Positions 12,238 to 23,546 of a DNA stretch of 64,000 nt are shown in pieces. Position numbers and translations under genes: made by a program. How positions within the stretch are numbered: position 1 is the first letter of the stretch; each line of letters begins with the position of its first letter. Below the pieces are notes generated by a model. That model was not told the origin of the DNA. It did no database searches and was given only the letters and a program-made list of their open reading frames with translations. The DNA is from Eustoma russellianum (lineage: Eukaryota > Streptophyta > Magnoliopsida > Gentianales > Gentianaceae): positions 12,455,545 through 12,519,544 of the forward strand of contig AP025042.1 of the NCBI GenBank assembly GCA_036186865.1, in the 5' to 3' direction.

Positions 12238-13692
12238 TGTCACGCCTCGTACGAATCGTCTCCTTTAACACTTGGATTCTTAACAGTTATAGGAAATATT
12301 TTAACTCCCTCCTAGCCGTTGATCACAAAGGTTTTTGTTTTAGCCTTCCTCCTTTAAAAGTTACCCATTTCCCAAGCAGGTTTGTACCCTCTTGGACGGC
12401 CACACCTTTGATTCTGGATATCCCCCACAAGGTTGCTCACTCCTTGATTGGATTCTAACTTTGATCTTCAAAGAAATAAAGAAAACACTCAACTTGTTCT
12501 TAAGAAGAATCAAAAAACAAAACTCACAAGTGTTTGTGAAGAGAAAATAGGCTAATTTTCCCCAAGAATTCTTATGAATCAATTCTCCAACTTTTCTTCC
12601 TCTATATGGTCGTCCATGCCTCCTTTAAATAGGGCCAAGAAGACTAAAAAAAGTCTAGTCTACAAAGCTAAAAAAAGGCTAGTCAAAAGGCTACAAAAAA
12701 AGCTAAAAATTTGTAATCTGTTGGCAAATAGTTTGACCCCTTCTAGAAGCAGATTCTGGTCTTTATCACTTCTTGAGAATTGTAGATCACGTTGCAAAAT
12801 TGAATTTGGACTTTTGAATCACCTCATTTGGATATGGGACAAGTTAGATATGGCCCTCCAAAATTTGGGTTTCCTGAATGCTTTCAGTACGGGCTCCTGA
12901 AAACTTGTATGAATTTTGGCCTATTTTTGGATCACTTGCAGCTCTAATTAGGCTTGACTCATCTTAGAGAATTGTAGCTCATTGAGTTTAGAAAATAAAA
13001 GTATGCAGTTCTCTGAATTTGGCCCACCCATTAAAGAGATACATCCAAGTTACTAAACATGTGTCAAAGAATTTGGCAAAAATAATACTTGAACTTCAAT
13101 GCTGTTTTTGGCCATTATAACGACAGATCTTGGAAATGTGCAAAACATGAATGTGCTAGATCTGTGTCTTGTGTTCCCAAGGAAACTTTAATCACTTGAT
13201 TTGCCCTTGTGGTTGAAGTGATACGCCTGTTTAACGAAAACTTGTTCTACTAGAAAATTACATTCTGAAATGGACTTGCTTCTCTTCAACTCATTTGGTC
13301 TTCAAACGTCTCCAACAACCTTACAAGTCCTTAAAATAATTCTAGTAAACATAGAAACATAATAAACTACCCTAAAGGCCTAACAATCTAAAATACTCAA
13401 GTTTTGGTCATGCAAGACCGAAAGAACAACCTTTACAAACAAGAAACTTTAAGCAAACGACTCAAGGAATGAAAGAAATAATACAAACGACTCATATATG
13501 TTACAACACATAAAAACTTAAAGAGTGGGCTCAAGTAAGTGAACCCAATGACACTCTTTGTTTACAGGCTCGTCTCACACATGTCTGAACAAGATTGCAT
13601 CAACTTCTTGGATCAAACTCTTTGTTATACTTCTTGTCTCTTGTCCTCGACTTGTCTCGTCTTTGTTGCCGCTTGGCACCTTTACCTCATCA
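12238..13692 (-). repeat. 3' LTR of the Ty3 element
   Basis: Begins TGTCACGCCTC and ends CCTCATCA on the + strand; in element orientation it starts TGATGAGG and ends GTGACA. It lies directly next to a polypurine tract, which identifies it as the 3' LTR. ORFs inside it have no recognisable domain. Confidence 0.93.
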
Positions 13693-13705
13693 TTCCCCAC
13701 TCCTC
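13693..13705 (-). other. Ty3 polypurine tract
   Basis: On the minus strand GAGGAGTGGGGAA abuts the TGATGAGG start of the 3' LTR, the usual position for plus-strand DNA priming. It fixes both the orientation of the element and the LTR edge. Confidence 0.8.
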
Positions 13706-13792
13706 AAAAGGATTCGACCTCGAATCTAAAGCATCACTAAAAGGAGATAGATCAGAAACATTAAAAGTATTTGAGGCATAACCATACTTACC

Positions 13793-14694
13793 TTACGGGA
13801 GGTCAATGACGTAGGCATTGTCATTGATACTCTCAAGCACCTTGAAAGGACCATCACCTCTTGGAATCAACTTGGATTTCCTTTCATTAGGAAACCGCTC
13901 TTTGCGTAAGTGCAACCATACTAAGTCGCCTGGCTCAAAGACAACTCTCTTCCTTCCTTTGTTGGCTTGCTTAACATACTGCTTGTTCTTCTTTTCAATT
14001 TGTAATCTCACTTTGGCATGCAACTTCTTCACCAATCCAGCCTTTGCCTTACAATCTAGGCTTAATTTTTCATTTGTAGGTATATGCAATAAATCAACAG
14101 GGAAAGGGGATCGAAGCCATAAACAATCTCAAAAGGAGAATACAAAGTACCACTGTGCACACTCCTATTATATGCAAACTCAATATGTGGCAAACAATCT
14201 TCCCAATTCTTTAAGTTCTTCTGAATTAGAGAATGTAAAAGTTGAGACAACGTCCTATTTACTACTTTGGTTTGACCGTCAGTCAGTGGATGAGCAATAG
14301 TAGAAAATAAGAGCGTAGTACCCAACTTACGCCAAAGGAAACGCCAAAAATGACTCAAAAATTTTGTATCCCTATCACTAACAATAGTTCTAGACATACC
14401 ATGCAAACGAACAACTTCCTTAAAGAACTAGTCAGCAACATGGGATGCATCATCAACTTTTTTGCATGATATGAAGTGAGTCATCTTAAAGAAACGATCC
14501 ACAACAACAAAAATACTATCATTACCCGTCTTTGATCTAGGCAGTCCTAGAATGAAATCCATACTAACATCAACCCAAGGTGAAATGGTTAAGGGTAGTG
14601 GATGATATAAACCATGTGGATGCAACTTAGATTTTGCTTGCTCATATGTAATGTAATGAGCACAAATCTTTTCTACAGCTGCACGCATGTGGGT
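13793..14694 (-). pseudogene. Ty3 integrase, broken
   Basis: Continues in frame from the RT-RNase H ORF after a TAG (where the family has Trp) at about 14692-14694. The core includes DVSMDFILGLP, FVVVDRFFKMTHF and VSDRDTKFLSHFW, giving two of the catalytic acidic residues. TAG at 14429-14431 interrupts it. A one-base loss near 14100 shifts the frame before the C-terminal domain (14089-13793), which has the GPF-type motif DGPFKVLESINDNAYVIDLP. The N-terminal HHCC finger is degraded (TYEQ in place of the second Cys pair). I see no chromodomain. Confidence 0.9.
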
Positions 14695-16071
14695 CTAGAA
14701 GAAATGCTCACGCAATGCCTCAAAAGTCTTAAAGACACCAAAGTGACCCATAAGGCCGCATCCATGTGCCTCCTTAATAAGAAATTCACACAAAGATGAT
14801 TGTGGTATGCATAACTTACCTTCCCTAAACAAGAATCCATCATGAATGTAGAACTTACCAAAAGATGATTTAGCACATGCTGCATAGATAGAATGAAAAT
14901 CATGATCACTAGCATATAACTCCTTAATCAGTTCAAATCCAAGCAAACGAGAAGACAATGTAGTAATCAAGGAATACCTCCTAGACAATGCATCAGCTAC
15001 TACGCTATCTTTTCCTTGCTTATATTTAATCACATAAGAAAATTGTTCAATGAATTCTACCCACTTAGCATGTCTTTTGTTCAACTTACCTTGGACTTTA
15101 AGATACTTAAGAGATTCATGATCCATGTGAATCACAAATTCCTTAGGTTGCAAGTAATGCTGCCAAGTTTGCAAAGATCTTACCAATGCATACAACTCTT
15201 TATCATATGTAGAATAATTCAATTGAGCACCTTTTAATTTATCACTGAAGTATGCAATGGGACGTTTAGCTTGTGCTAACACGGCTCCAATTCCTATACC
15301 ACTAGCATCACATTCAATCTCAAATGTTTCTTCAAAGCTTGGTAGTTTAAGAATAGGTGTTGTCGTTAATCTTCTTTTAAGCTCATTAAACGCCAATTGT
15401 TGTGCCTCATCCCAATGAAATTCAACATCTTTCTTTACAATCTCATTTAAAGGGGCAGCAATAGATGAAAAATCCTTAACAAACCGCTTGTAGAAGCTGG
15501 CTAAGCCATGAAAACTTCTAACATCACCCACTGTTTTAGGGATAGGACACTCAAGCATTGACTTCACCTTTTCTTGGTCCATTTCAATGCCATTTGCACT
15601 AACAACATATCCTAAGAATATCACTTTGTCCAAGCAAAAGGAACATTTTTTAAAATTAGCATATAGCTGTTCTTTCTGTAAAGTCTCAAACACATCTCTT
15701 AAGTGTCCTATATGTTCCTGCAATGTCTTAGAATATATCAAGATATCATCGAAATAGACAACAACAAACTTCCTAATGAATGCACATAAGAAACTTAGTC
15801 TTAAATGCAAACCAAACTTAGTCTTAAATGCAGTCTTCCATTCATCTCCCTCTTCGACGCGCACTTGAAAGTACCCACTTTTGAAATCAATTTTAGCAAA
15901 GTATTTAGCTCCATGCAATTCGTCTAACATGTCATTGAGTCTAGGAATAGGGAACCGATACTTTACCGTGATCTTATTAATAGCGTGACAATCAGTGCAC
16001 ATTCTCCATGAGCCATCCTTTTTGGGCACGACAATCACTGGTACAGCACATGGGCTTATGCTCTCTCTCAC
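14695..16071 (-). pseudogene. Ty3 reverse transcriptase - RNase H, with internal deletion in RT
   Basis: Open for 458 codons. RT motifs VIVVPKKDGSWRMCTD, YRFPIPRLNDMLDEL, AKIDFKSGYFQV and the catalytic YFDDILIYS are present. The segment between FKTKFGL and the YFDD motif is too short: the usual MPFGLTNAP-type motif is missing and the site carries a 19-bp direct duplication. RNase H (FEIECDASGIGIGAVL, YSTYDKELYALVRSLQ, HMDHESL, DALSRR) looks complete, followed by the HHCC linker to integrase. It is probably catalytically dead because of the missing RT core. Confidence 0.92.
15791..15832. repeat. 19-bp direct duplication at RT deletion point
   Basis: AAACTTAGTCTTAAATGCA occurs at 15791-15809 and again at 15814-15832, separated by four bases. 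It sits exactly where the RT core motif is missing. This fits repair with a short locally templated filler. Confidence 0.8.
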
Positions 16072-16099
16072 CTTGCCCTTGGCTAGTAGCTCCTCTACC

Positions 16100-16581
16100 T
16101 AGCGTTGGATCTCCTTTGTCTCCTCGGGATCAAACACTATAGACTGGTCTGCTAGGCAATGTAGCATCGGGTATGAAATCGATTTGGTGCTCTATCCCCG
16201 CGCAAAGGGGGCAATCCAGCAGGTTCCTCCTCAGGAAACAAATCTGAAAACTCTTCCAGCAAAGATACAACTCCACTAGGCAGTGTAGATGGTAAGTCAC
16301 TTATAGAAAACAATGATTCTTTGTAAAGCATCATATAAACAGTCTTTCGATCATATAAAGCATGTGAAACCTCAGAATGACTAGCAAAGAATGCATGCTT
16401 CTTTTCTTGCATGATTAAGTTTTTCTTCACCGAAGATTCAGCCTTGGCCGAACCCTCTTTCGTTGTCCCCTCTTTTGCCAAGCCCTTATGGGAATTGAGC
16501 CAAGTCTTTTCTTGCTTGAGGCTTTCAAGAAACTTCTTTTGAGCCTCTCTTTCAGTAGGATCTGAAAGCTTGATGCACGGT
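16100..16581 (-). pseudogene. Ty3 protease-RT linker remnant
   Basis: Minus-strand reading gives the linker typical of plant Ty3 pol upstream of the RT (KKHAFFASHSEVSHAL, LLEEFSDLFPEEEPAGLPPLRG), with a frame change near 16190-16200. No CCHC knuckle, DTG-type protease site or gag is found between here and the 5' LTR, so the deletion junction lies between about 16500 and 16581. I find no convincing tRNA primer-binding site next to 16582. Confidence 0.82.
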
Positions 16582-18037
16582 TGTCACGCCTCATACGGAT
16601 CGTCTCCTTTAACACTTGGATCCTTAACGGTTGTAGGCAAGAGTTTAACTCCCTCCTAGCTGCTGATCACCAAGGTTTTTGTTTGAGCCTTCCTCCTTCA
16701 AAAGTTACTCGTTTCCCAAGCAAGTTTGCACCCTCTTGGACGGCCACACCTTTGATTTTGGATATCCCCCACAAGGTTTCTCACTCCTTGATTGGATTCT
16801 AAGTTTGATCTTCAAAGAAACAAAGAAAACACTCAACTTGTTCTTAAGAAGAATCAAAAAACAAAACTCACAAGTGTTTGTGAAGAGAAAATAGGCTAAT
16901 TTTGCCCAAGAATTCTTATGAATCAATTCTCCAACTTTTCTTCCTCTATATAGACGTCTATGCCTCCTTTAAATAGGGCCAAGAAGACTAAAAATAGTCT
17001 AGTCTACAAAGCTAAAGAAAAGGCTAGTCAAAAGGCTACAAAAAAGGCTAAACATTTGTAATCTGTTGGCAAACGGTTTGATCCATTCTAGAAGCATATT
17101 CTGGTCTTTATCACTTCTTGAGAATTGTAGATCATCTTTTAAGATTGAATTTGGGCTTTTGAATCACCTCATTTGGATATGGGACGAGTTAGATTTGGCC
17201 CTCCAAAGTTTGGGTGTCCTGAATGCTTTCAGTACGGGCTCCTGAAAACTTGTATGAATTGTAGCCTGTTTTTGGATCACTTGCAGCTCGAATTAGGCCT
17301 TGACCCCTCTTAAAGATTTGTATCCCATTGTGTTTAGAAAATAAAACTATGCAGTTCTTTGAATTTGGCCCACCCATTAAAGAGATACGTCCAAGTTACT
17401 AAACATGTGTCACAAAATTTGGCAAAAACAATACTTGAACTTCAATGCGGTTTTTGGCCATTGTAACGACAGATATTGGAAATGTGCAAAACATAAATGT
17501 GCTAGATCTTTGTCTTTTGTTTCCATGGAAACTTGAATCACTTGATTTTCCATCGTGGTTGAAGAGATACGCCTATTTTACAAAAACTTGTTCCGCTAGA
17601 AAATTACATTCTGAAATGGGCTTGCTTCTCTTCAACTCCTTTGGTCTTCAAACGTCTCCAACAACCTTACAAATCCTTAAAATAATTCTGATAAACATAG
17701 AAACATAATAAACAACCCTAAGGCCTATCAAGCTAAAAGACTCAAGGTTTGGTAATGCAAGACCGAAAGAACAACCTTCACAAACAAGAAACTTTAAGCA
17801 ATCGACTCAAGGAATGAAAGAAATAATACAAACGACTCATATATGTTACAACATATAAAAACTCAAAGATTGGGCTCAAGTAAGTGAACCCAACGACACT
17901 CTTTGTTTACAGGTTCGTCTCGTACATGTCTGAACAAGAATGCATCAACTTCTTGGCTCAAACTCTTTGTCATACTTCTTGTCTCTTGTCCTCGACTTGC
18001 CTCGTCTTTGTTGTCGCTTGGGACCTATAACTCATCA
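16582..18037 (-). repeat. 5' LTR of the Ty3 element
   Basis: Direct repeat of 12238-13692 with TG...CA ends. On the minus strand a TATTTAAA box (16968-16975) could be the promoter of the element. Its outer edge at 18037 meets the resumed ORF1 of LINE-C. Confidence 0.92.
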
Positions 18038-19221
18038 GCCACCATTGCAATTTCTCTTAAAACAGTATATTGCTATAAAGGTATTCCGATGATTGCTTTC
18101 ACTGATGATGAAATAGATGCATTAGCCGTTCCTTTTCGGTTCTCGTTGGTAATATTTGTTTTGGTATGGCCGTCCTCCATTGAAGTTTATACGTGAGGTT
18201 TTTGAAAAAGTTGGTTTTAACAATGATTTACTTATTACATTGATTGATCAAACTCATGTTCTGTTAAATTTTTGACATGAACCGGATTATGTGCGATGTT
18301 TCTTTTGTCGTTCATAGAGTGTATATGGATGTCACATGAGGGTTACCAAATGGACTATTGATTTTGATCCGTCTGCTGATGCACATATCCTTCCAGTGTG
18401 GGTTGCCTTGCCAGGTTTGCCTATCCATCTTCATCACAAAGCTGCACATTTTCAGATAGTTTGACCTATTGGGACACCAATCAAATTAGATATAGCTACT
18501 TCGGATGGTCTGCGCCCTTCAGTTGCTTGTGTTTGTGTGGAACTAGATGTTTCACAGGACCTGCCAAAGAAAATATATTTGCAGGCAAAGCAAAAAAATT
18601 ATTTTACAGAAAGTAGTCTATGAAGATTTGTCACAATTTTGTACCACTTGTCACCGTCTTGGACATGCACCAGGCGACTTCGAGAAATCCTCACCTCCTC
18701 CAGTTGCGTCCCAGCGTTCGTCCACTCGATGGACACCAAAGAAGCATCCTCCCAATAAACATAGTACCCCAACCGATCCGGTTATTCTGTTGTCTTGGTA
18801 GCAGCTGATGCATCATTGCCTGTTATTTCATCACCTCTAGATGATCTTTTGTCGCTTCCAGTGATGTACATGACATCTCTCATTTGGGTCAGGACGCTAA
18901 ATATCCGCCTCAACAAGAGGCGAAGGACATGGGGGAACTTAGTCATTCCTCGGATACTGAGTTTCATGTAGAGGAACTTGCCCCAAATTTACCACCCGTT
19001 TCTGAAGAAATCACACGAAAGATACGATCAATGCCGGAATCACCATCTGAAGACATATTAATATCGAGACTTCTGGAGCCGCCGTCTTATGAGGGTTTTA
19101 TTACAGTAGTCCCACGCCGCCGACGGAGAACTCGTAAAAAGTTGCCCCCTCTACCACCTTCTACTATTTTAACTCCTAGTGCAACGCGTTCTTCACAAGG
19201 TAGTGATATTACACTGTCTCA

Positions 19222-22200
19222 ATGAATATTACGGTATGGAATATTAGAGGTCACAGCACCTCTTTCGCCCGATTGCATCATTTAGTTCATTTCCATAAAC
19301 TAAATTTGTTAGCCATTATTGAAACAAAGATCTGGATTTATTGTCGTCAGGAGATCTTTCATCTTGTGGATATTCAAGATGTTGATCAGGTCATTCATTT
19401 ACAGTTTTGTTATGCTCCATTAAATTTATCATTCACTTGTTCGGTAGTTTATGCACAACACACTATCCTGCTTCGGAGATAGCTTTGGCAAGCGTTACGG
19501 GGTTTTTCACAGAAGATAGCGACTCCATGGTTAGTATATGGTGACTTTAATACTTTTTGTACCTTGGACGATCATCATGGGCGGTCTTAGCCTACATTAT
19601 CAGCTTTACAGGATTTTAATGATTGTATTGAGGATTGTGCTTAGATGGACCCGTCATGTCATGGTACACATTATACTTGGATGGATGGCTGCGGCCTTGG
19701 CCAAGTGCAGCGACAACTTGATTGGATATTTAATAATTCCCTATTCCAGGATGCTTTCGATAATCTATGCCTTACACATTTGCCGCGTATATCCTCGGAC
19801 CACACACCTTTATTTTTCACTTGTGATAAATCGCGTGATTCAGTTCGGCGAACTTTTTGATTTTTAGATGCCTGGTTATCTCATCCGGATTTCAATTCTT
19901 ATTTTAAAGAATTTTGGTTGTCATACCCAACTATTGGAGACATGTATGGGTTTTATAATAAGTTGTCCCATTTGATACATGACATACAGAGATGGAATAA
20001 GCATATTTTTGGGAACATCTTTAATCAAGTGGCGCATGCAGAAGAGCAGGTCCAACGGACTGAGACTGCTTGGGAACAGTTCCCTATAGAGGATAATCGT
20101 AGTTCATATAATCAGGCAAAGGCTGAATAAATACAGGCTACTAATATGAGTTGCGATTTTGGAAGCAGAAAGCTCGTGTCCGATGGCTTCGAGATGGAGA
20201 TGCCAATTCATATTACTTTCATTCGATTGTTAAGGGCAGGCGGATACAACTTCGTATTCAGCAAATATATAGTACATTAGATGTGTTATGTGACACTTCG
20301 AAGGCCATTCAGAATGAAGCGGTTTCATTTTATACAACCTTATTTTCTAAGGAACCCACGAGTGGTTATGATTGTATTTTACAGTATATTCCACAGCTGA
20401 TGACAGCAGAGGATAATGCACTACTAACTCGTCTTCCGCAGGTTGCTGAAATTAAGGAAGCTATCTGGCAGTTAGATCCTCAAAGTGCAGCTGGGTCAGA
20501 TGGAATTAACGGTACCTTTTTCGTTCCTGTTGGAATAGTATACATATGGATGTGATTTTGGCAGTGCAAGAATTTTTTATTGGCATTCTACAACCTTCTG
20601 TTATGGCGAGTGCATTGATCACATTGATACCAAAAGTAAAGACCCCATGTACATTTAGCGATTTCAAGCCGATATGTTTGTCGAGTAAGATTTGTGCTCG
20701 TATCTGAGCGACACGGCTAAGCACGTTTCTTTCAAAATTGATATCACCAGAACAAACAGGTTTTCTAAAAGGTCATGTATTTCTTCCCAAGTCCTTTTAG
20801 CTCGAGAAATGTTACGCATGCTTGATAAGGGTGGCAGTCAATTGTGTCTGAAGTTAGATATGATGAAGGCTTTCGATCGCGTCAGCTGGGAATATTTGGT
20901 GTTACTATTAACAAAATTCGGCTTCTCTCCCTTTTTTTTTGTTCGTGTAATTCTCAATCATCTGCGCAACACACGCCTACCAGTTTTAATAAATAGAGTT
21001 CCTTCTGGATACTTTCGGCCCTACAGAGGGGTTAAACAAGGTGACACCCTTTCTCCTTTATTGTTTATACTTTCATCGGAGGGCTTCAGTAGGGGACTGA
21101 AGGCACTGGTGGTGGCCAATAGAATCCAGCCTATCAGCTTGTGATGCATTCCATTCAATATCTCCCATCTTGCATATGCTGATGATTTGCTGATATTTTT
21201 GCAGGGTACTGTTTATACGTTGCTGCAGTTTACGGAGTTTTTGACTTCATATGAGTCAACTTCGGGCCGAAAGATTAATTACAATTAAAGTAGATTTATC
21301 CCCTCCTCCAACACATCATTTCCACGTCAGAAGCGATTTGAAGACATTCTATGTATGCATTCGACAGGGTTGCCTTCCTGATATCTTGGGTCTACCTTGC
21401 ATAAGAGAATCAGTCGAGCTCGTTACAGTACGTCACTTTTAGAGCATATTGACAAACGATTAAATGGCTGGCACAATAAACTTCTGTCACAGGCAGGTAG
21501 ACTGATTTTATTGCGATATGTCATCACTTCTCTTCCATTGCATATTATGGCAGCAGGTGGCCTGCCACAATCTGTTATTAAAATTATAGAATGGAAGATG
21601 GGTCATTTTTACTGGGGGCAAAAGCGACATTGTGTATCATGGTCCACCATTCGGGTGCCTTGCTCAGAGGAGGTGTTGGGCCTTTGTGATCTTCGAGCAC
21701 TATAGAAAGCATATAATTGCCGTATTCGGTGGCATTATCAGCAGAATAATTCTCTTTGGAGTAATTATATGCATGCTAAATATAGCCATCGGGGGGATTA
21801 TTGTCCGCGGCTCCCAGATTCCACCATTTGGAAACTCATTTGTCGGTACCATGAGTTTTGCAGATCGCATAGTCAGCAAGAAGATGTGAGTTTGCTTTGG
21901 ACACCTAGATCCTTGAAGGAGTTTACATTGAGTTCAGCATATGGCATATGCCGCATCTCCCATCCCGTAATTCTTTCGGCTCAATTCATTTGGCACAGAC
22001 ATCACCGCCCTGTTATTCGTAATTTCCTTTGGTGCATATATCATCGTGCACTCTCCATGAAAGACTATATCAGTAAGTTTTTGGTTGCCAGGCCCACATA
22101 ATGTTCTTTTTGTAAGCATGAGTCGCAAACGGTGGATCATATTTTTTTGCACTGCCCCCGCATCTGACAACTATGGACTTTTTACTCGGCAGCTTTAGCG

Positions 22201-23009
22201 GGACCTTCCCCTACTTGAAGTTTATGGCCTTACTTACTCTCTTAGTGGTTTCGACGTACGTCATCAACACTTGCTGGTGTTTTGAAAATTGTCATCCCTG
22301 GCCTTATTATTTTTAATGTATGGCAGTGCTATGCCTCTATCACCTATGGCGATGGTGCAACATTTACGACCGATTCCATCCTAGCAATTATTCATTCTGA
22401 TATTTACTTGTGGGCCAAAACTATTAACGGCACCAAACTTGCGTCTGGATTTCGCTCAATGCAACATTTAGGCATACTGCCACCTCTCCACATTAAACGT
22501 GCGAAAGTCATAAGATGCCTTGTCCCTCCTACTGGTCGGTTAAAGTTAAATACCGATGCGGCAGTTGGGAGATCATTTGCAGCAGGGGGAGCTATTCTTA
22601 GGGATAGTATAGGAGCGTGTGTTGGGCACTCTCTTTTTGGCTGCTGCGATGCATACCATTTATGGCGGAGATACAATCTGCATTATTTGATTTGTTATAT
22701 TTTTTGCCATTCCATCATCACATTATTTTGGAGACTGATTGTCTCATTTTGGTGCGTGAGCTAAGTAAACACGTCAATGTCGCTGGCCAATATCATTTTC
22801 GGTTATCACATTCGTTGATCAACCATGCAAATGTCGAAGTACAGTATACCGTTCGTGAGGCAAACATGGCGGCTCATTATTTGGCACAACACGGTTTGCG
22901 TACACCTCAGACAGGTTTTTATACACAGTTTACGCTCTTGCCTTGGTTCTCAGTTGCGTTTCCTTGGACGTTCACACTGGACACCTTTGACACACATGAT
23001 TGTTACTGA
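19222..23009 (+). pseudogene. LINE-C ORF2, broken
   Basis: Starts MNITVWNIRGH at ATG 19222, overlapping the ORF1 stop. Endonuclease motifs YGDFNTF (about 19540), QRQLDWIF and SSDHTPLFF follow. RT motifs: SAAGSDGINGTFF, KLDMMKAFDRVSW (20850-20890), GVKQGDTLSPLLF (about 21030-21070) and LAYADDLLIF (about 21170-21199), which is intact but in a shifted frame. The zf-RVT-like segment is near 21980-22160. RNase H shows LNTDAAVG (22545-22568), ETDC and REANMAAHYLAQHG (about 22855-22896). Multiple stops (for example 19480, 19588, 19642, 19858, 20128) and several frame changes are present. Confidence 0.92.
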
Positions 23010-23025
23010 TGATTCCATTATCTTC

Positions 23026-23081
23026 CATATGGATTGGCCATTCACCACATTTTCTGCCTGCATTCTAAGGGATGTAGGCAG
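23026..23081 (+). other. LINE-C 3' UTR stem-loop module
   Basis: The box CATATGGATTGGC (23026-23038) is followed by a stem pairing 23054-23063 (CTGCCTGCAT) with 23072-23081 (ATGTAGGCAG): ten pairs including one G-U, eight-base loop, followed by GCGGGGTA. It lies about 45 bases after ORF2. LINE-F has the same stem with a different loop. Confidence 0.7.
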
Positions 23082-23306
23082 GCGGGGTATGTTTTTCAGA
23101 TTTTGGATTTGTCTCTGCTTTTGCTTTGGTTGGTACATACTGATGTTTCTTGTCTTTATGTATGGTTTTGCATGTACCATCATGTACACTACTGCAGTTA
23201 CTCGACTCACTCTCATATGATCGATTGGCCATCATCAGAGATCCAGAATTGATATGTCCAATCCAAATGGGGTAAATATGTATTCTTTTTCCTTCGTGCA
23301 AGATTT

Positions 23307-23530
23307 TATCCACACGGGTGGTTTTGCTTGCCATGGTTTTAATGAGGCATATCATACACCATTTGAACGCCATCTATCACAGTCTCGTTGGTGCTGGATG
23401 CTTGTATTTCAGCCTTCTAGTAATTTCATTATGTTATGTTTTCACTTTATTTGTAACAATGGTATTCCTCTGCCATAAGTGAGGGTGACAAAATAAAATC
23501 GGAGCCATGGTGCTCTTTCGATTAAAAAAT
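23307..23530 (+). promoter_or_regulatory. LINE-C conserved 3' end and poly(A) signal
   Basis: TATCCACACGGGTGGTTT at 23307-23324, terminal block TTCCTCTGCCATAAGTGAGG from 23465, AATAAA at 23492-23497 and an A-run at about 23524-23529. Confidence 0.8.
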
Positions 23531-23546
23531 ATATATACCCTCATAT

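Larger units (their letters stand above)
12238..18037 (-). mobile_element. Ty3/gypsy LTR retrotransposon, gag and protease deleted
   Basis: Two direct repeats of about 1455 bp (12238-13692 and 16582-18037), each TG...CA at its edges, flank a minus-strand pol. The order RT - RNase H - integrase is that of Ty3/gypsy. Only about 0.5 kb lies between the 5' LTR and the RT, and it holds just the protease-RT linker, so gag and protease are missing. The LTRs differ visibly, by about 10 percent at one end and 2-4 percent elsewhere by eye. The flanking pentamers (GCAGT, GCCAC) do not match. It could only have moved with help from another element. Confidence 0.94.
12171..19225 (+). pseudogene. LINE-C ORF1, interrupted by Ty3 element and broken
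   Basis: ATG 12171 encodes MTTPPLTFASVVSR before the Ty3 LTR starts at 12238. After 18037 the DUF4283-like domain resumes (YKGIPMIAFTDDEIDALAVP, matching YKGLPMISFSDDEIDALAAP of LINE-E). Frame changes occur near 18150 and 18450-18550. The knuckle reads CTTCHRLGHAPGDF at about 18640-18681, with Phe where the last Cys is expected. The tail (18884-19225) has the basic RRRRRTRKKLPPLPP motif. The frame ends at TGA 19223-19225, overlapping the ORF2 ATG at 19222. Confidence 0.88.
12023..23530 (+). mobile_element. LINE-C: L1-type LINE split by a nested Ty3 element
   Basis: LINE of about 5.7 kb once the nested 12238-18037 insertion is removed. The 5' UTR and the first 22 ORF1 codons lie at 12023-12237. 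ORF1 resumes at 18038 and is followed by ORF2, the hairpin, the 3' block and an A-run. A 16-bp imperfect target duplication brackets the element. Its ORFs are broken. Confidence 0.93.

Noticed and set aside
12574..12900. 108-codon ORF in the Ty3 3' LTR
   Set aside because: Not open in the other LTR copy and without motifs; treated as LTR non-coding sequence.
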